Of a DNA stretch of 64,000 bases, positions 25,245 to 34,351 are shown piece after piece. The position numbers were made by a program, and so were the translations under genes. The notes beneath the pieces were generated by a model that saw only the letters and a list, made by a program, of their open reading frames with translations, was not told the DNA's origin and did not search any database. The first letter of the stretch is position 1; the number at the start of each line of letters is the position of its first letter. Source of the stretch: CADEED01 sp041395625 (GTDB lineage: Bacteria; Pseudomonadota; Gammaproteobacteria; Steroidobacterales; Steroidobacteraceae); NCBI GenBank assembly GCA_041395625.1, contig JAWLAE010000002.1, positions 186,001 through 250,000 of the forward strand. The letters are read 5' to 3'.

Positions 25245-26813
25245 GAGATAGCGCTGCAGGTGAATGCCGCGCACGTTGTCCACCCAGCCTTTGACGCGCG
25301 GCGAGATCAGGCGCCTACTGACGTAATAGTAAAGGGGCGCCACCGGCTGCGATTGCATGGCGCGCGCTTCTGCCTGCCGCAATAACTCCGCTCTGGCTGA
25401 CAGGTTGGCGCTGTTCTCGGCGCGCGCAATCAGTGCGTCGTACTCGTTGTCGGCGAATTGCGAGACATTGATACCCATCGCGCGCGATGCGACCAATTCG
25501 AGAAAGGATGCCGGGTCGCGATCTTCGGCATACCAACTGGCGCGCGCCACATCGAAATCACCGGTCTGCACCGCCTGTTGATGCGAGCGTAGTTCCGCGC
25601 CTACCAATTCCGTTTGCACGCCCAGTCGCTTCCACATCGCGGCAACCGCAATAGCGACCTTGCGTTGTGTGTCGCCGTTGTTGAATCGCAACCTGAGCTC
25701 GAGCGGCTTGTCGGGGCCGTAACCTGCAGCAGCGAGCAGCGTCCGAGCTTCCGTCAGGCGCCGCGTCGCATCGAAGCTCGCGAAATCTGCGCAACCACCG
25801 CGCGGGTAGTTCTGCACGCCCGGCGGAACCAGGCAATATGCGGCGGGCTCGCCGGCACGGAGTACCGACCGGCTGAGCGCTTCGCGCTCGATCGCCATCG
25901 ACAATGCCCGGCGTACGCGCGGATCGTTGAACGGTGCGCGCTGCGTATTGAAGGCGTAGTACTCCAGCCCTATCTGCTGCACCAGATGCAACTGCGACCC
26001 GAACGTCTTGCGCAGCTCATCGATCTGATCGGAAGGCAGCGTCACTGCCACGTCCAGCTCGCCAGCACGATAGCGCGCCAGCGCCGTGCGCGGATCCTCG
26101 ATCGGGATATGCAGCACGCCGTCGAGTTGGACGTCACGGGCGGCATAGAAGCGCGGATTCCGCTCGAGCTTGATGTAGGCGTTCGGACGACGTTCCGTCA
26201 GCACGAATGGCCCGTTCGAGACGATATGCTCAGGCCGTGTCCATTGGTCGCCCCACTTGTCCAAAACATGGCGCGGCACCGGGAAGGCGCGGTGCACGAT
26301 CAGATCGAGGAAATACGGCGCGGGATGATCCAGCTCGATGACCAACGTCGCCGGGTCCGGCGCGCTGACGCCCAGGCTGCGCAACGGTAGTTTGCCGGTG
26401 TTCACGGCACGCCCGTTTGCGATCGCATAGAGCAGCGAGGCCGACGGTGCTGCCGTGTTCGGGTCGAACAGTCGGTAGAAGGAATACAGGAAATCGGCGC
26501 TCGTGATCGGCTTGCCGTCGGACCACTGCAGACCTGCTCGCAGCTTGAAGGTGTACAGCTTCCCATCTGGCGAGATGGTCCAGCTCGCGGCGGAGCCTGG
26601 CTGAACCTCCGCCGCTGCATCGAGCGTGGTCAGGCCATGAAACAGATCCTGTGCGATATTGCCATCCTGGCCATACACCCATAGCTGCGGGTCGAGTGTG
26701 CGCACATCGCCGATGGCCGAGCGTCGCAGGATGTTCTCCGCAACGCCCGGCACCGTCCAGCACGCGGCTAACAAGCCGACCAGCGTGGCCAGCGTCCAGC
26801 CGCGCAGTTTCAT
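25230..26813 (-). CDS. OppA/DppA-family periplasmic substrate-binding protein (second copy)
   Basis: 527 residues. The N terminus is a signal peptide; LLAAC at residues 14-18 satisfies a lipobox, so it may be a lipoprotein anchored in the membrane, unlike the first copy. Family blocks: SAIGDVRTLDPQLW, LFHGLTTLDAAAEVQPGSAASW, DGKLYTFKLRAGLQWSDGKP, RRALSMAIEREAL. The two copies are clear paralogues, aligned along their length including the C-terminal QPVAPLYYYVSRRLISP block (QPVMPIYFFVSRRLVSP in the first). Its ATG overlaps the upstream unknown gene by four bases. Confidence 0.88.
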   Translation of the reverse strand: MKLRGWTLATLVGLLAACWTVPGVAENILRRSAIGDVRTLDPQLWVYGQDGNIAQDLFHGLTTLDAAAEVQPGSAASWTISPDGKLYTFKLRAGLQWSDGKPITSADFLYSFYRLFDPNTAAPSASLLYAIANGRAVNTGKLPLRSLGVSAPDPATLVIELDHPAPYFLDLIVHRAFPVPRHVLDKWGDQWTRPEHIVSNGPFVLTERRPNAYIKLERNPRFYAARDVQLDGVLHIPIEDPRTALARYRAGELDVAVTLPSDQIDELRKTFGSQLHLVQQIGLEYYAFNTQRAPFNDPRVRRALSMAIEREALSRSVLRAGEPAAYCLVPPGVQNYPRGGCADFASFDATRRLTEARTLLAAAGYGPDKPLELRLRFNNGDTQRKVAIAVAAMWKRLGVQTELVGAELRSHQQAVQTGDFDVARASWYAEDRDPASFLELVASRAMGINVSQFADNEYDALIARAENSANLSARAELLRQAEARAMQSQPVAPLYYYVSRRLISPRVKGWVDNVRGIHLQRYLSLAD

Positions 26814-27559
26814 GCTGTCTCGAGGCTCACCAGTTCATAGCGTGTCATCATGTAGCCCGACACCCAGGCCTTCAACATGATGTAGTTGCCGTCGGCCGTG
26901 GTCCACATCTCGTACGGCGGGTGTTTGCCCGGTTCGTTGCGCGTCTCGCGGTTGGCGCTCTCATTGTTCTCGCCAATCCGGAAATGCAGCGCATCGAACG
27001 TGCCCGCGCCGACGGTGATCTTCTCGCGCTTGACGAATCCCAGCCGCAGGCCGATCGGGTGACGCATGATGTAGGGCCCGGTGGCGCCGCGATGATCGAG
27101 TGAACACAGGTAGAGGTCCGGGTATACCTGCCAGTGCTCACCTTTACTCAAGTCCGCGATTTTGCACATCATCGCATCCGCTGCGATGGGGTGCGTGCCG
27201 AACACACGCACGGGGCCATCTACGTCGACCCGTTGCGAGAGCCGCCCTTCTCCCACCGTGTAGCCTTCGCATTCGATTTGATTGGCCGTGAATCGAAACC
27301 AGCTCGAACCGACGAACTGATCATTCACGGCAATGCGCACGAAACAATCGGTCGGCTGGAAAGCCGGGTCGAACGACAGCGTGACGTCGCGCAGGACGGC
27401 GGGTGCGTCGTCGATCTCACAATGCGATTGCAGTGTACGCCGGCCGTCCGGGTGCACCGTCAAGCTGAAAAATTCACGGCCGCGTTCCTGGCCTTCGTGA
27501 CCAGGCTTGTCGCTGGTGTAGTGAATCTTGCCGCGAAAAAATTTGTGTGGTGTTGCCAT
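26810..27559 (-). CDS. Unknown 249-residue protein coupled to the second binding protein
   Basis: No family recognised. The protein has no signal peptide or membrane segment and alternates short beta-type strands, suggesting a lipocalin-like or beta-barrel fold (GRRTLQSHCEIDDAP, DCFVRIAVNDQFVGSSWFRF, YLCSLDHRGATGPYIMR, TFDALHFRIG). Its stop overlaps the start of the OppA-type gene, and it follows a GST gene by 28 bases. It occupies the position that an Old Yellow Enzyme holds in the parallel module, so it may process the same class of compound. Confidence 0.6.
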   Translation of the reverse strand: MATPHKFFRGKIHYTSDKPGHEGQERGREFFSLTVHPDGRRTLQSHCEIDDAPAVLRDVTLSFDPAFQPTDCFVRIAVNDQFVGSSWFRFTANQIECEGYTVGEGRLSQRVDVDGPVRVFGTHPIAADAMMCKIADLSKGEHWQVYPDLYLCSLDHRGATGPYIMRHPIGLRLGFVKREKITVGAGTFDALHFRIGENNESANRETRNEPGKHPPYEMWTTADGNYIMLKAWVSGYMMTRYELVSLETA

Positions 27560-27587
27560 CGAAAACTCCCGTGTTAACTAACAGTGG

Positions 27588-28229
27588 TCAAGCTGCGACT
27601 GCAGCCAGCGGCTCACGAAACAGCTTCTTCCGAGCCATGGGCTTGAACCACGCCGTCAAGGCCGGCCGGCCGGCCGTGAAATCGTAGTGCCGGTCTAGTC
27701 CGACGCCGGCGGCGCCGATCTGCGGCATCTTGAACTGCATGAACTGCAGCGCACCAACCGTGCGCATCTGGCCGATATCGAGGCGAGCGTAGGTCGGTAC
27801 ATCGCGTTCGATCTGATCGAGGATACGCGTGACCTTGCCCCAGCACCGCTGCAGATAGTCGGCGCGCTGCACCTCGCGGGGTAACCAGGCCTCAACGATC
27901 AACAGCACCAGCGTGTCGAACAGGCCGTCCGCCATCCAGGCTTGTCTCAGTGTCGTCCAACGCTGCGGACCCTTGCTCGGATACAGGCGCCGGCGGCGAT
28001 GCAGCGAATCGAGGTATTCGTAGATTACAGGTCCGCCGGCGAGGTACTCACCATTCTCGAGGACCAGGACCGGTACCTTGCCGAGCGGATTGATGTTGGG
28101 CAACGGCGTGTCGGCGTCATACGGCCGCGCCGGTACGAGCTCGACTCGATCGCGCACGCCGACATAGTGGATCACCGCTTCGACCGTGTGCACGTAGCCC
28201 GCAATCGGCGTGTAGAGCAGTTGCATCAT
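27588..28229 (-). CDS. Glutathione S-transferase (second copy)
   Basis: 213 residues. MMQLLYTPIAGYVHTVEAVI forms the thioredoxin-like start, NPLGKVPVLVLENGEYLAGGPVI has the cis-Pro and the gamma-Glu contact region, and the C-terminal half is helical. Not closely similar to the copy at 23562. Glutathione conjugation, isomerisation or ether cleavage are all possible. First gene of the GST-unknown-binding protein module, divergent from the DUF456 gene. Confidence 0.82.
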   Translation of the reverse strand: MMQLLYTPIAGYVHTVEAVIHYVGVRDRVELVPARPYDADTPLPNINPLGKVPVLVLENGEYLAGGPVIYEYLDSLHRRRRLYPSKGPQRWTTLRQAWMADGLFDTLVLLIVEAWLPREVQRADYLQRCWGKVTRILDQIERDVPTYARLDIGQMRTVGALQFMQFKMPQIGAAGVGLDRHYDFTAGRPALTAWFKPMARKKLFREPLAAVAA

Positions 28230-28268
28230 TGCGTTTCAACTTCGTTCATTTGCAGTCATGATAGCCCG

Positions 28269-28769
28269 ATGGATCCTATCGCACTGTCGCCGGTCCTGCT
28301 GTGGGCGCTCGGTATCGGCTTGATCGTCATCGGCGTCGTCGGCACGTTGCTGCCGGCGCTGCCTGGCGTGGTTGCCATCTTCGGCGGCGTTTTTCTGATC
28401 GCCTGGATCGATGGTTTCGAGCGTATCGGCGTCTGGACGCTGGTGGTGCTGGCGGTGCTGACGGCGCTGGCCTTCGTCGTCGATATCATCGCCGCGATGC
28501 TTGGCGCAAAACGTGTCGGCGCGAGCAGGCTGGCGCTGGTCGGTGCGGCACTGGGCACCCTATTCGGCTTGCCTTTCGGTTTCTTGGGCCTCGTGGCTGG
28601 CCCGTTCATCGGCGCGGTGATCGGGGAATTCGTGACGCGCCAACGGCTCGACGACGCGGCGCGCGTGGGCTTTGGCACATGGATAGGTCTGCTGATCGGT
28701 ACGCTGGCCAAACTGGCGCTGGCTTTCACGATGGTGGGTATTGCCGTGGCGGCCTATCTGATCGCCTGA
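28269..28769 (+). CDS. DUF456-family membrane protein
   Basis: 166 residues from the ATG at 28269 with about five transmembrane segments. IVIGVVGTLLPALPGVVAIF and the Gly-rich GLPFGFLGLVAGPFIGAVIGEF glycine-zipper segment match the DUF456 family. The function is unknown; glycine zippers often mediate helix packing or channel formation. A longer frame starts at 27942 but overlaps the GST on the other strand, so I rejected it. Confidence 0.8.
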   Translation: MDPIALSPVLLWALGIGLIVIGVVGTLLPALPGVVAIFGGVFLIAWIDGFERIGVWTLVVLAVLTALAFVVDIIAAMLGAKRVGASRLALVGAALGTLFGLPFGFLGLVAGPFIGAVIGEFVTRQRLDDAARVGFGTWIGLLIGTLAKLALAFTMVGIAVAAYLIA

Positions 28770-28939
28770 CGGTGCCGACCCGTGCGACAAGCGTTGCTCA
28801 CTCGCAACAACCGGGCGACTGCCATTGCGCGGGTTCTCATATTGTACTAAGGTCATGATGTCTAAATGGCGCAACAGCTGACAAACATAGACTGCGCCGG
28901 TCTTTTGGTTCTTGGGCTTTTGGATTGGAGTTCTACTAC
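28770..28939 (+). promoter_or_regulatory. Upstream region of the TonB receptor
   Basis: The longest non-coding gap in the window. It contains a weak GTTGC/GCAAC hairpin soon after the DUF456 stop and a more AT-rich stretch at about 28838-28870 with TATTGT and TACTAA hexamers that may be a -10. A purine-rich GGATTGGAG lies 11 bases before the receptor ATG. No riboswitch or operator is recognised. Confidence 0.3.
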
Positions 28940-31519
28940 ATGACTCGTTCCCGCAACTTGACCGTGTCGCTCTTGACGGCGGCCGTCCTTCCCATTTTTT
29001 ACATGCCAATTGGCGCGCAGTCGCAGGAATCTGCTGGCGTGCTGGAAGAAGTCGTCGTCACCGCCCGTAAGCGCGAGGAGTCGCTGCAGGAAGTGCCGAT
29101 CGCGGTGACGGCGTTCTCGGAGAATGCCATCGCGTCGATCGGCGTGAAGGGCCTCGAGGACATCGCGCTGCGTACACCTGGCCTGCAGTTCAGCGAACAG
29201 GCCGGGCAGATTCCCGGGCGCTTCAACTGCTCCATTCGCTTTCGCGGCATGAACGTGAATTCCGAACAGCCGGTCGCACAGCTCGGCTCGTTGTTCATCG
29301 ATGGTATCTACGTTGCCTCGGGCTGCAACAGCCTGGGTGCCGAGGATCTGGCACGAATCGAAGTGGTCAAGGGACCGCAGGCCGTTTATTTCGGGCGCAA
29401 TACTTTCGGTGGCGCGGTCAACTACGTCACCAAAGACCCGGGTAACGACTGGGGCGGCAAGGTCACCGGCAGTTTTGCGGAGGACGATGACATCGAGGTG
29501 ACCGGCAGCTTCGAAGGCCCGATCATCGCCGACAAGCTCGCGTTTCGGCTGTCGAGTCGTTACTACGATCGTGGCGGCATCTACGGCACCACGAACGATG
29601 GCACGGAGCTGGGAGAGCAGAAGACACGCTCGGTCGCGGCGAAGCTGGTCTTCACGCCGAACGATGCCTTCACACTGCGCGTGCGCGGCCAGTACGCCGA
29701 GGATCGCGATGGCCCGCCGGGTGCTGGCTTCATCTCAGGCAATCTCAACGACACCTGCACAGGCACCACGAGCGCCAACGGCACGCCACGCGGCCGGTAC
29801 ATCTGCGGCACGATTCCGGGGATCGATGCGGCCAACACGGTCAATGCGAACGGCAATCTGATCAGCTACAACACGTCGCTGTCGCCCGCGTCCTTTCCGA
29901 TGAACCCGAATTATCTGTTCACGCAGCTGATCAACAATGGCGCCAACGATCCGGCGATCGCCGACGCGCTGGGGATCGACACTTTCGGGTTAAAGCGCAA
30001 CATGTTCTACGTCGGCGCCACGGCTGACTGGGAGCTGCCGAACGACTGGACCTTGTCCGGCGTATTCGGGCACAACGAGATGCGGGCCAACTGGATCCGC
30101 GATTTCGATTTTACGGATACCGAGAGCTGGTGGTCGATGGACCCGCAGAGCCTGGATGACGATACCTACGAGCTGCGACTGACATCCGCGCAGGACGGCA
30201 AGTTCTCGTGGGTGGCCGGCGTGTCCTATTACGAAATGGCGTATACGCAGAGTGGCAACGGCGGCACGGCGCTGACGGCCATCCCGATCGGCATGGGCGT
30301 GATCGTGCCATCCACCTTCCGTAACAGCCTGGTCAACAACGTCGAGCAAACCTACAGCGCGTTCTTTGGCGGCCTCACCTACAAATTCACCGATCAGTGG
30401 TCGGCCTCGCTCGAGGCGCGCTATCAGATCGATGAGATCGCGAAAGGCCAAACTATCGCAGCGCAGGTCAATCGCCCCATTGCCAAGGCGGAATGGAAGG
30501 ATTTGCTGCCACGCGCCATCCTGCAGTGGCAACCGACGCCCGAGACGAATCTATACGCGAGCTATTCCAAAGGCGTACTGCCGGGCGACATCAATGCGGA
30601 GTTCATCTATGGTCCTGACAACATGCGCAGCGATGAGCAGATCGCGTCGGCGCGTGACCAGACCGTCAATGGCGCTGCCCCCTATCCGCAAGTGGGATTT
30701 CCCGACGGCACGCCAGGCATCGCCGAAGCCGCCGACTTCATCGATCGCGAGAAGCTCGACAGCTTCGAGCTGGGCTGGAAGCAGCAGTGGCTGAACGGTC
30801 GTTTGCAGACCAACATGGCGTTCTACTACATGGAGTGGGAGAACCAAAAGGGCCGCGTGTCGGCGGGCATCGTCGACTTCAACGGCAATACCAACGCGCC
30901 GTACGTACGCGACGCAGCAACCTGCACAGTACGCCAGGCGACGGACCTGCTCTGCAACGATACGCCGCGCACGGTGCAGATATCGGTGCCCGGCAGTTCC
31001 GAGTTGAAGGGAATCGAGTTCGAAGGCAACTGGTTTGCCACTGACAATCTCTCGCTGCAGGCGGGTCTCGAGTACACCAACAACAAGTACACGGCCTTCA
31101 CCTTCAACTTCGTCGAGGCGTTGGCGGGTACCCGGGAAATGAAGGGCAACACGAGCCCGCGCTATCCTGAGTTCAAAGGCAACTTGGCAGTGAACTACAC
31201 TGCGCCGCTCGCGCAAGCCGGTTGGGAGTGGTTCACTCGTGGCGATCTGCTCTACTTCGGCGAGTATTTCGTCGATGAGAGCAACCTCGCCACCGCTCCG
31301 GCGCAGACGCTGCTCAATGCACGCATTGGCGTCAAGAACGACAACATGCGACTTGAGTTGTTTGGTTACAACCTGACGGACGAGGACGCGTATGCATCTG
31401 CCTCCAGGTTCTCGGACTTCTCCATTCCGGGCAACTTCGCGTTCACGACCAATCAGGGCATTAACGTAGCACCGCAGCGTTCACGCTACTTCGGCGTGAA
31501 GGCCACCTACACGTTCTGA
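28940..31519 (+). CDS. TonB-dependent outer-membrane receptor
   Basis: 859 residues from the ATG at 28940. A signal peptide ends near residue 26; then LEEVVVTARKREESLQEVP is the TonB box and plug start used by receptors of steroid-, xylan- and aromatic-degrading proteobacteria. The plug includes RIEVVKGPQAVYFGRNTFGG. The 22-strand barrel follows and the chain ends in an aromatic residue (VKATYTF) as needed for outer-membrane insertion. It imports a large or scarce ligand using TonB energy. Position between the binding-protein modules and the peptide ABC operon suggests it is the outer-membrane entry for the same compound; the ligand is unknown. Confidence 0.93.
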   Translation: MTRSRNLTVSLLTAAVLPIFYMPIGAQSQESAGVLEEVVVTARKREESLQEVPIAVTAFSENAIASIGVKGLEDIALRTPGLQFSEQAGQIPGRFNCSIRFRGMNVNSEQPVAQLGSLFIDGIYVASGCNSLGAEDLARIEVVKGPQAVYFGRNTFGGAVNYVTKDPGNDWGGKVTGSFAEDDDIEVTGSFEGPIIADKLAFRLSSRYYDRGGIYGTTNDGTELGEQKTRSVAAKLVFTPNDAFTLRVRGQYAEDRDGPPGAGFISGNLNDTCTGTTSANGTPRGRYICGTIPGIDAANTVNANGNLISYNTSLSPASFPMNPNYLFTQLINNGANDPAIADALGIDTFGLKRNMFYVGATADWELPNDWTLSGVFGHNEMRANWIRDFDFTDTESWWSMDPQSLDDDTYELRLTSAQDGKFSWVAGVSYYEMAYTQSGNGGTALTAIPIGMGVIVPSTFRNSLVNNVEQTYSAFFGGLTYKFTDQWSASLEARYQIDEIAKGQTIAAQVNRPIAKAEWKDLLPRAILQWQPTPETNLYASYSKGVLPGDINAEFIYGPDNMRSDEQIASARDQTVNGAAPYPQVGFPDGTPGIAEAADFIDREKLDSFELGWKQQWLNGRLQTNMAFYYMEWENQKGRVSAGIVDFNGNTNAPYVRDAATCTVRQATDLLCNDTPRTVQISVPGSSELKGIEFEGNWFATDNLSLQAGLEYTNNKYTAFTFNFVEALAGTREMKGNTSPRYPEFKGNLAVNYTAPLAQAGWEWFTRGDLLYFGEYFVDESNLATAPAQTLLNARIGVKNDNMRLELFGYNLTDEDAYASASRFSDFSIPGNFAFTTNQGINVAPQRSRYFGVKATYTF

Positions 31520-31540
31520 GTCCACACCTCGTGTGCTACG

Positions 31541-31566
31541 GGGCGCCAGCTACCAAGCTGGCGCCC
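31541..31566. terminator. Hairpin between convergent TonB receptor and POT genes
   Basis: GGGCGCCAGCT pairs perfectly with AGCTGGCGCCC (11 base pairs) around the loop ACCA. It fills the short gap between two convergent stop codons. No T tract follows on either strand, so it may be a bidirectional, weak or Rho-assisted terminator. Confidence 0.6.
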
Positions 31567-33132
31567 TCAGGCAACACGGTAGTGATCCTGCAACGGATAG
31601 CGGCGCGCATAGAGCGCGAACAAGGCCGCGGCCGCAAATGCGAACAGCGCAAAGAAGAACATCAGGAACGCGGTCTCGCTGAGCCCGGAATGCGCGATCT
31701 GTTGAATCACCGCATCGTTGCGCACGGCCGCATTGGTCATCAGGACCCACAGGTTGCCGAAGGTGACTGACAGCAGCCAGAAACTCATGATCGTGCCCTT
31801 GAGCGACGGCGGCGCCTGGCTGTAGGCAAACTCGAGACCCGTCGCAGAGACCAGCACCTCGCCGAAGGTCAGCAGCGCATAGGGCAGGATCTGCCAGGTG
31901 ATGGACACCGCATCGCCGCCGTCGATGGCGAGCTGGATGAGCCCGGCGGCGACCCACGCGAGGCCCGAAAAGGCGATGCCGTAGCCCATGCGCCGCAGTG
32001 CCGTGGGTTCGAAGCCTAATCGCCGCAGTAGCGGGTATAGAGCCAGGTTGTTGAACGGGATCAGCAGCATGACCAGCATCGGATTGAGCGCCTGCATCTG
32101 GGCGGGCTGAAACCAGTCCGGCTTGCTCATCAGATCGCCCTGCAACACCCACGTGGAGGCCTTTTGGTCGAACAACGACCAGAACGGTGTCACGAGCGCG
32201 AAAATGATCAGCAACCGCAACAGCGCACGCACGCCGTCCACCGCGGCGTCCGGATGGACGCCACGCGCGCGCTCGAGCTGCAAGGAAGTCCCGATGCCAC
32301 CGAGGGCGATCACGAGCCCAAGCGCGGACACCGCGGCAATGACGAAACCGAGCTGCGGTATCAACCACAGCGCACCCAGGGCCAGCAGCCCGCCGACAGC
32401 GGCAATGCTGAGCCCAGGGCGTGACTCTCCGCTGCGTCGTGCCAGCAGCGCTGTGCGCGCTACGCGTAGAAAGGAATGCGGATCGGGCGGTGCCGGCGGG
32501 ACGTGCACGTATTTGTGCCGGCCGAGCCAGAAGATCAAGGTCGCACTGCCCATCAGCACGCCCGGGATGCCGAACGCGACCGCTGGGCCATAGCTGCGCA
32601 GAAAAATCGGCATCAACAACGACGCGAAGAACGAGCCGAAGTTGATCGTCCAGTAGAACGCGTCATAGACGACCTTGGCGCGCGACTTGTTGGTTTGATC
32701 GAACTGATCGCCGACGAATGCCGATACCAGCGGCTTGATGCCACCGGAACCCAGCGCAATCAGGAACAGGCCGGTGTAGAACCCAGTGCGATGGTCCTCG
32801 AACAGCGCCAGACAGGCATGGCCGGCGCAGTACACCAGCGACAGCCACAGGACCGTGTTGTACTTGCCGAAGAACCGGTCGGAAATCCAGCCGCCCAGGA
32901 GCGGAAAGAAATACACGCCGATGACAAAGGTGTGAAAGACATCCTTCGCTGCACCCTGGCGTTCGCTCTCGGGCAAATAGGCGAGCAACAGACTACTGAC
33001 CAGAAATGGCACCAGGATGTTGCGCATCCCGTAGAAGCTGAAGCGCTCACAGGCTTCGTTGCCGATGATGTAGGGGATCTGCCGCGGTAGCGGCGCCGCC
33101 CCCGACGACCCGGTACGGTCAGCGGTCGCCAT
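31567..33132 (-). CDS. POT-family proton-coupled oligopeptide transporter
   Basis: 521 residues, about 12-14 transmembrane segments. EACERFSFYGMRNILVPFL holds the ExxERFxxYG signature that couples proton and peptide transport, and LGSGGIKPLVSAFVGDQF is the second POT motif. It imports di- and tripeptides or peptide-like compounds. I start at the ATG at 33132, which lies 14 bases inside the end of the preceding small gene. Last gene of the long minus-strand operon that also encodes an Opp ABC importer, so two peptide-uptake routes are combined. Confidence 0.9.
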   Translation of the reverse strand: MATADRTGSSGAAPLPRQIPYIIGNEACERFSFYGMRNILVPFLVSSLLLAYLPESERQGAAKDVFHTFVIGVYFFPLLGGWISDRFFGKYNTVLWLSLVYCAGHACLALFEDHRTGFYTGLFLIALGSGGIKPLVSAFVGDQFDQTNKSRAKVVYDAFYWTINFGSFFASLLMPIFLRSYGPAVAFGIPGVLMGSATLIFWLGRHKYVHVPPAPPDPHSFLRVARTALLARRSGESRPGLSIAAVGGLLALGALWLIPQLGFVIAAVSALGLVIALGGIGTSLQLERARGVHPDAAVDGVRALLRLLIIFALVTPFWSLFDQKASTWVLQGDLMSKPDWFQPAQMQALNPMLVMLLIPFNNLALYPLLRRLGFEPTALRRMGYGIAFSGLAWVAAGLIQLAIDGGDAVSITWQILPYALLTFGEVLVSATGLEFAYSQAPPSLKGTIMSFWLLSVTFGNLWVLMTNAAVRNDAVIQQIAHSGLSETAFLMFFFALFAFAAAALFALYARRYPLQDHYRVA

Positions 33133-33505
33133 CGGCTTGCGCGCCAATCACTTCCAACACCTGAAACACGCGCGCGATCAGCGCTTCGCGCTGCATGGCG
33201 CGCTCCGCGCTCTCCTCATCGTCCGGCTCGTAGTCCTCGACTTCGTCGAGTTCGATCTGGCCGCGCCGCGCCAGGATGCGTTCGAGCGTCGTGATGCGCT
33301 CGAACGCCACTGACAGTTCCGCCGTGATGGAGATGACGATCGCCATCAACTCATCGATGGCCGGGTCATCATAGAATTGTGCGCGCTTGCCCTTGGCCCT
33401 GCGCGGCAGCTTGAAGTCCGCCGCAGTTGTGCGCGGCGACTTGGCGCGCTGCCCCGGTTTGCTGCGAGCTTTGTCAGAGGTTTTCTTCTTGCGCGCCGTT
33501 GCCAT
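33119..33505 (-). CDS. Unknown Lys/Arg-rich small protein
   Basis: 128 residues. The first 45 residues are very basic (TARKKKTSDKARSKPGQRAK), the rest acidic and helical, with VEDYEPDDEESAERAMQRE and a possible coiled coil around residues 50-80. No family recognised. The basic tail could bind nucleic acid or the membrane. It sits between the SDR gene (15 bases upstream) and the POT gene (overlapping) and is therefore part of the same operon. Confidence 0.6.
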   Translation of the reverse strand: MATARKKKTSDKARSKPGQRAKSPRTTAADFKLPRRAKGKRAQFYDDPAIDELMAIVISITAELSVAFERITTLERILARRGQIELDEVEDYEPDDEESAERAMQREALIARVFQVLEVIGAQADGDR

Positions 33506-33520
33506 CTCGAGGGTCCTCCA

Positions 33521-34351
33521 TCAATGCATGGCCGCGCCACCGCTGACATTCATCGCTTCACCGGTGATATAGGCCGCATCGTCACTACACAGGAACGCAC
33601 ACGCCTTGGCGGTATCTTCTGGCAATCCTACTCTGCCGAGCGGAATCCGCGCGATCATATTGCGCAAGTATTCCTCGATCGTCTGCCCCAGCATCTTGGC
33701 GCGATATTCGTTCTGCACCTTGCCGAGACCGGTCGTGACGTGGTTCGGGCAGACGGCATTGACGGTAATCCCATGCGGCGCCAGTTCCATGGCTGCCGAG
33801 CGGGTGAGACCCACCAGGCCATGCTTCGACGACACATAGGGCGCGAGATGTACGCTGCCGACTTTCGCGGCCTGACTCGCGACACTCACGATGCGCCCAC
33901 CCTCGCCTTGCGCCACCATCTGTTTCGCGGCGTGCTTGATGCACAGGAAGGCGCCAATCAGATTGACACCCAGAACGTCACGCCACATCTCGGGCGTGCC
34001 GTCGAGGAGCGGTGTCTGCAGATAGCCGATGCCTGCGTTGTTGATGAGAATGTCGAGTCGGCCGTAGTGGGAAACCGCGAGTGCGACCGCTTGCTCGACT
34101 TGCTGTTCTTCCTGCACATCGAGTGCTTGCCCGATGGCATCTACTCCCGTTGCCCGCAACCGAGCCACGACCGACGCCAGCTCCTGGGTCGTACCAATTC
34201 TGTCCGCCGGCATATTGGGTTGCGGTTGTCCGAGGTCCGTGACTACTACCTGCGCGCCCTCTGCGCCGAGCCGGGAGCAGATCGCTTCGCCGAGACCGCC
34301 ATGTCTACCTGCCCCGGTCACGAGTGCTACCTTGCCGATGAGTCGCGTCAT
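33521..34351 (-). CDS. Short-chain dehydrogenase/reductase, active-site residues intact
   Basis: 276 residues, classical SDR. TGAGRHGGLGEAI is the cofactor loop, INNAG the structural Asn motif, and Ser 159, Tyr 172 and Lys 176 (YVSSK) make the catalytic triad. The C-terminal MNVSGGAAM replaces the usual D-G-G end. Substrates could be alcohols, ketones or steroids. Its start overlaps the oppF stop by four bases, tying an oxidoreductase directly to peptide-type import. Confidence 0.9.
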   Translation of the reverse strand: MTRLIGKVALVTGAGRHGGLGEAICSRLGAEGAQVVVTDLGQPQPNMPADRIGTTQELASVVARLRATGVDAIGQALDVQEEQQVEQAVALAVSHYGRLDILINNAGIGYLQTPLLDGTPEMWRDVLGVNLIGAFLCIKHAAKQMVAQGEGGRIVSVASQAAKVGSVHLAPYVSSKHGLVGLTRSAAMELAPHGITVNAVCPNHVTTGLGKVQNEYRAKMLGQTIEEYLRNMIARIPLGRVGLPEDTAKACAFLCSDDAAYITGEAMNVSGGAAMH

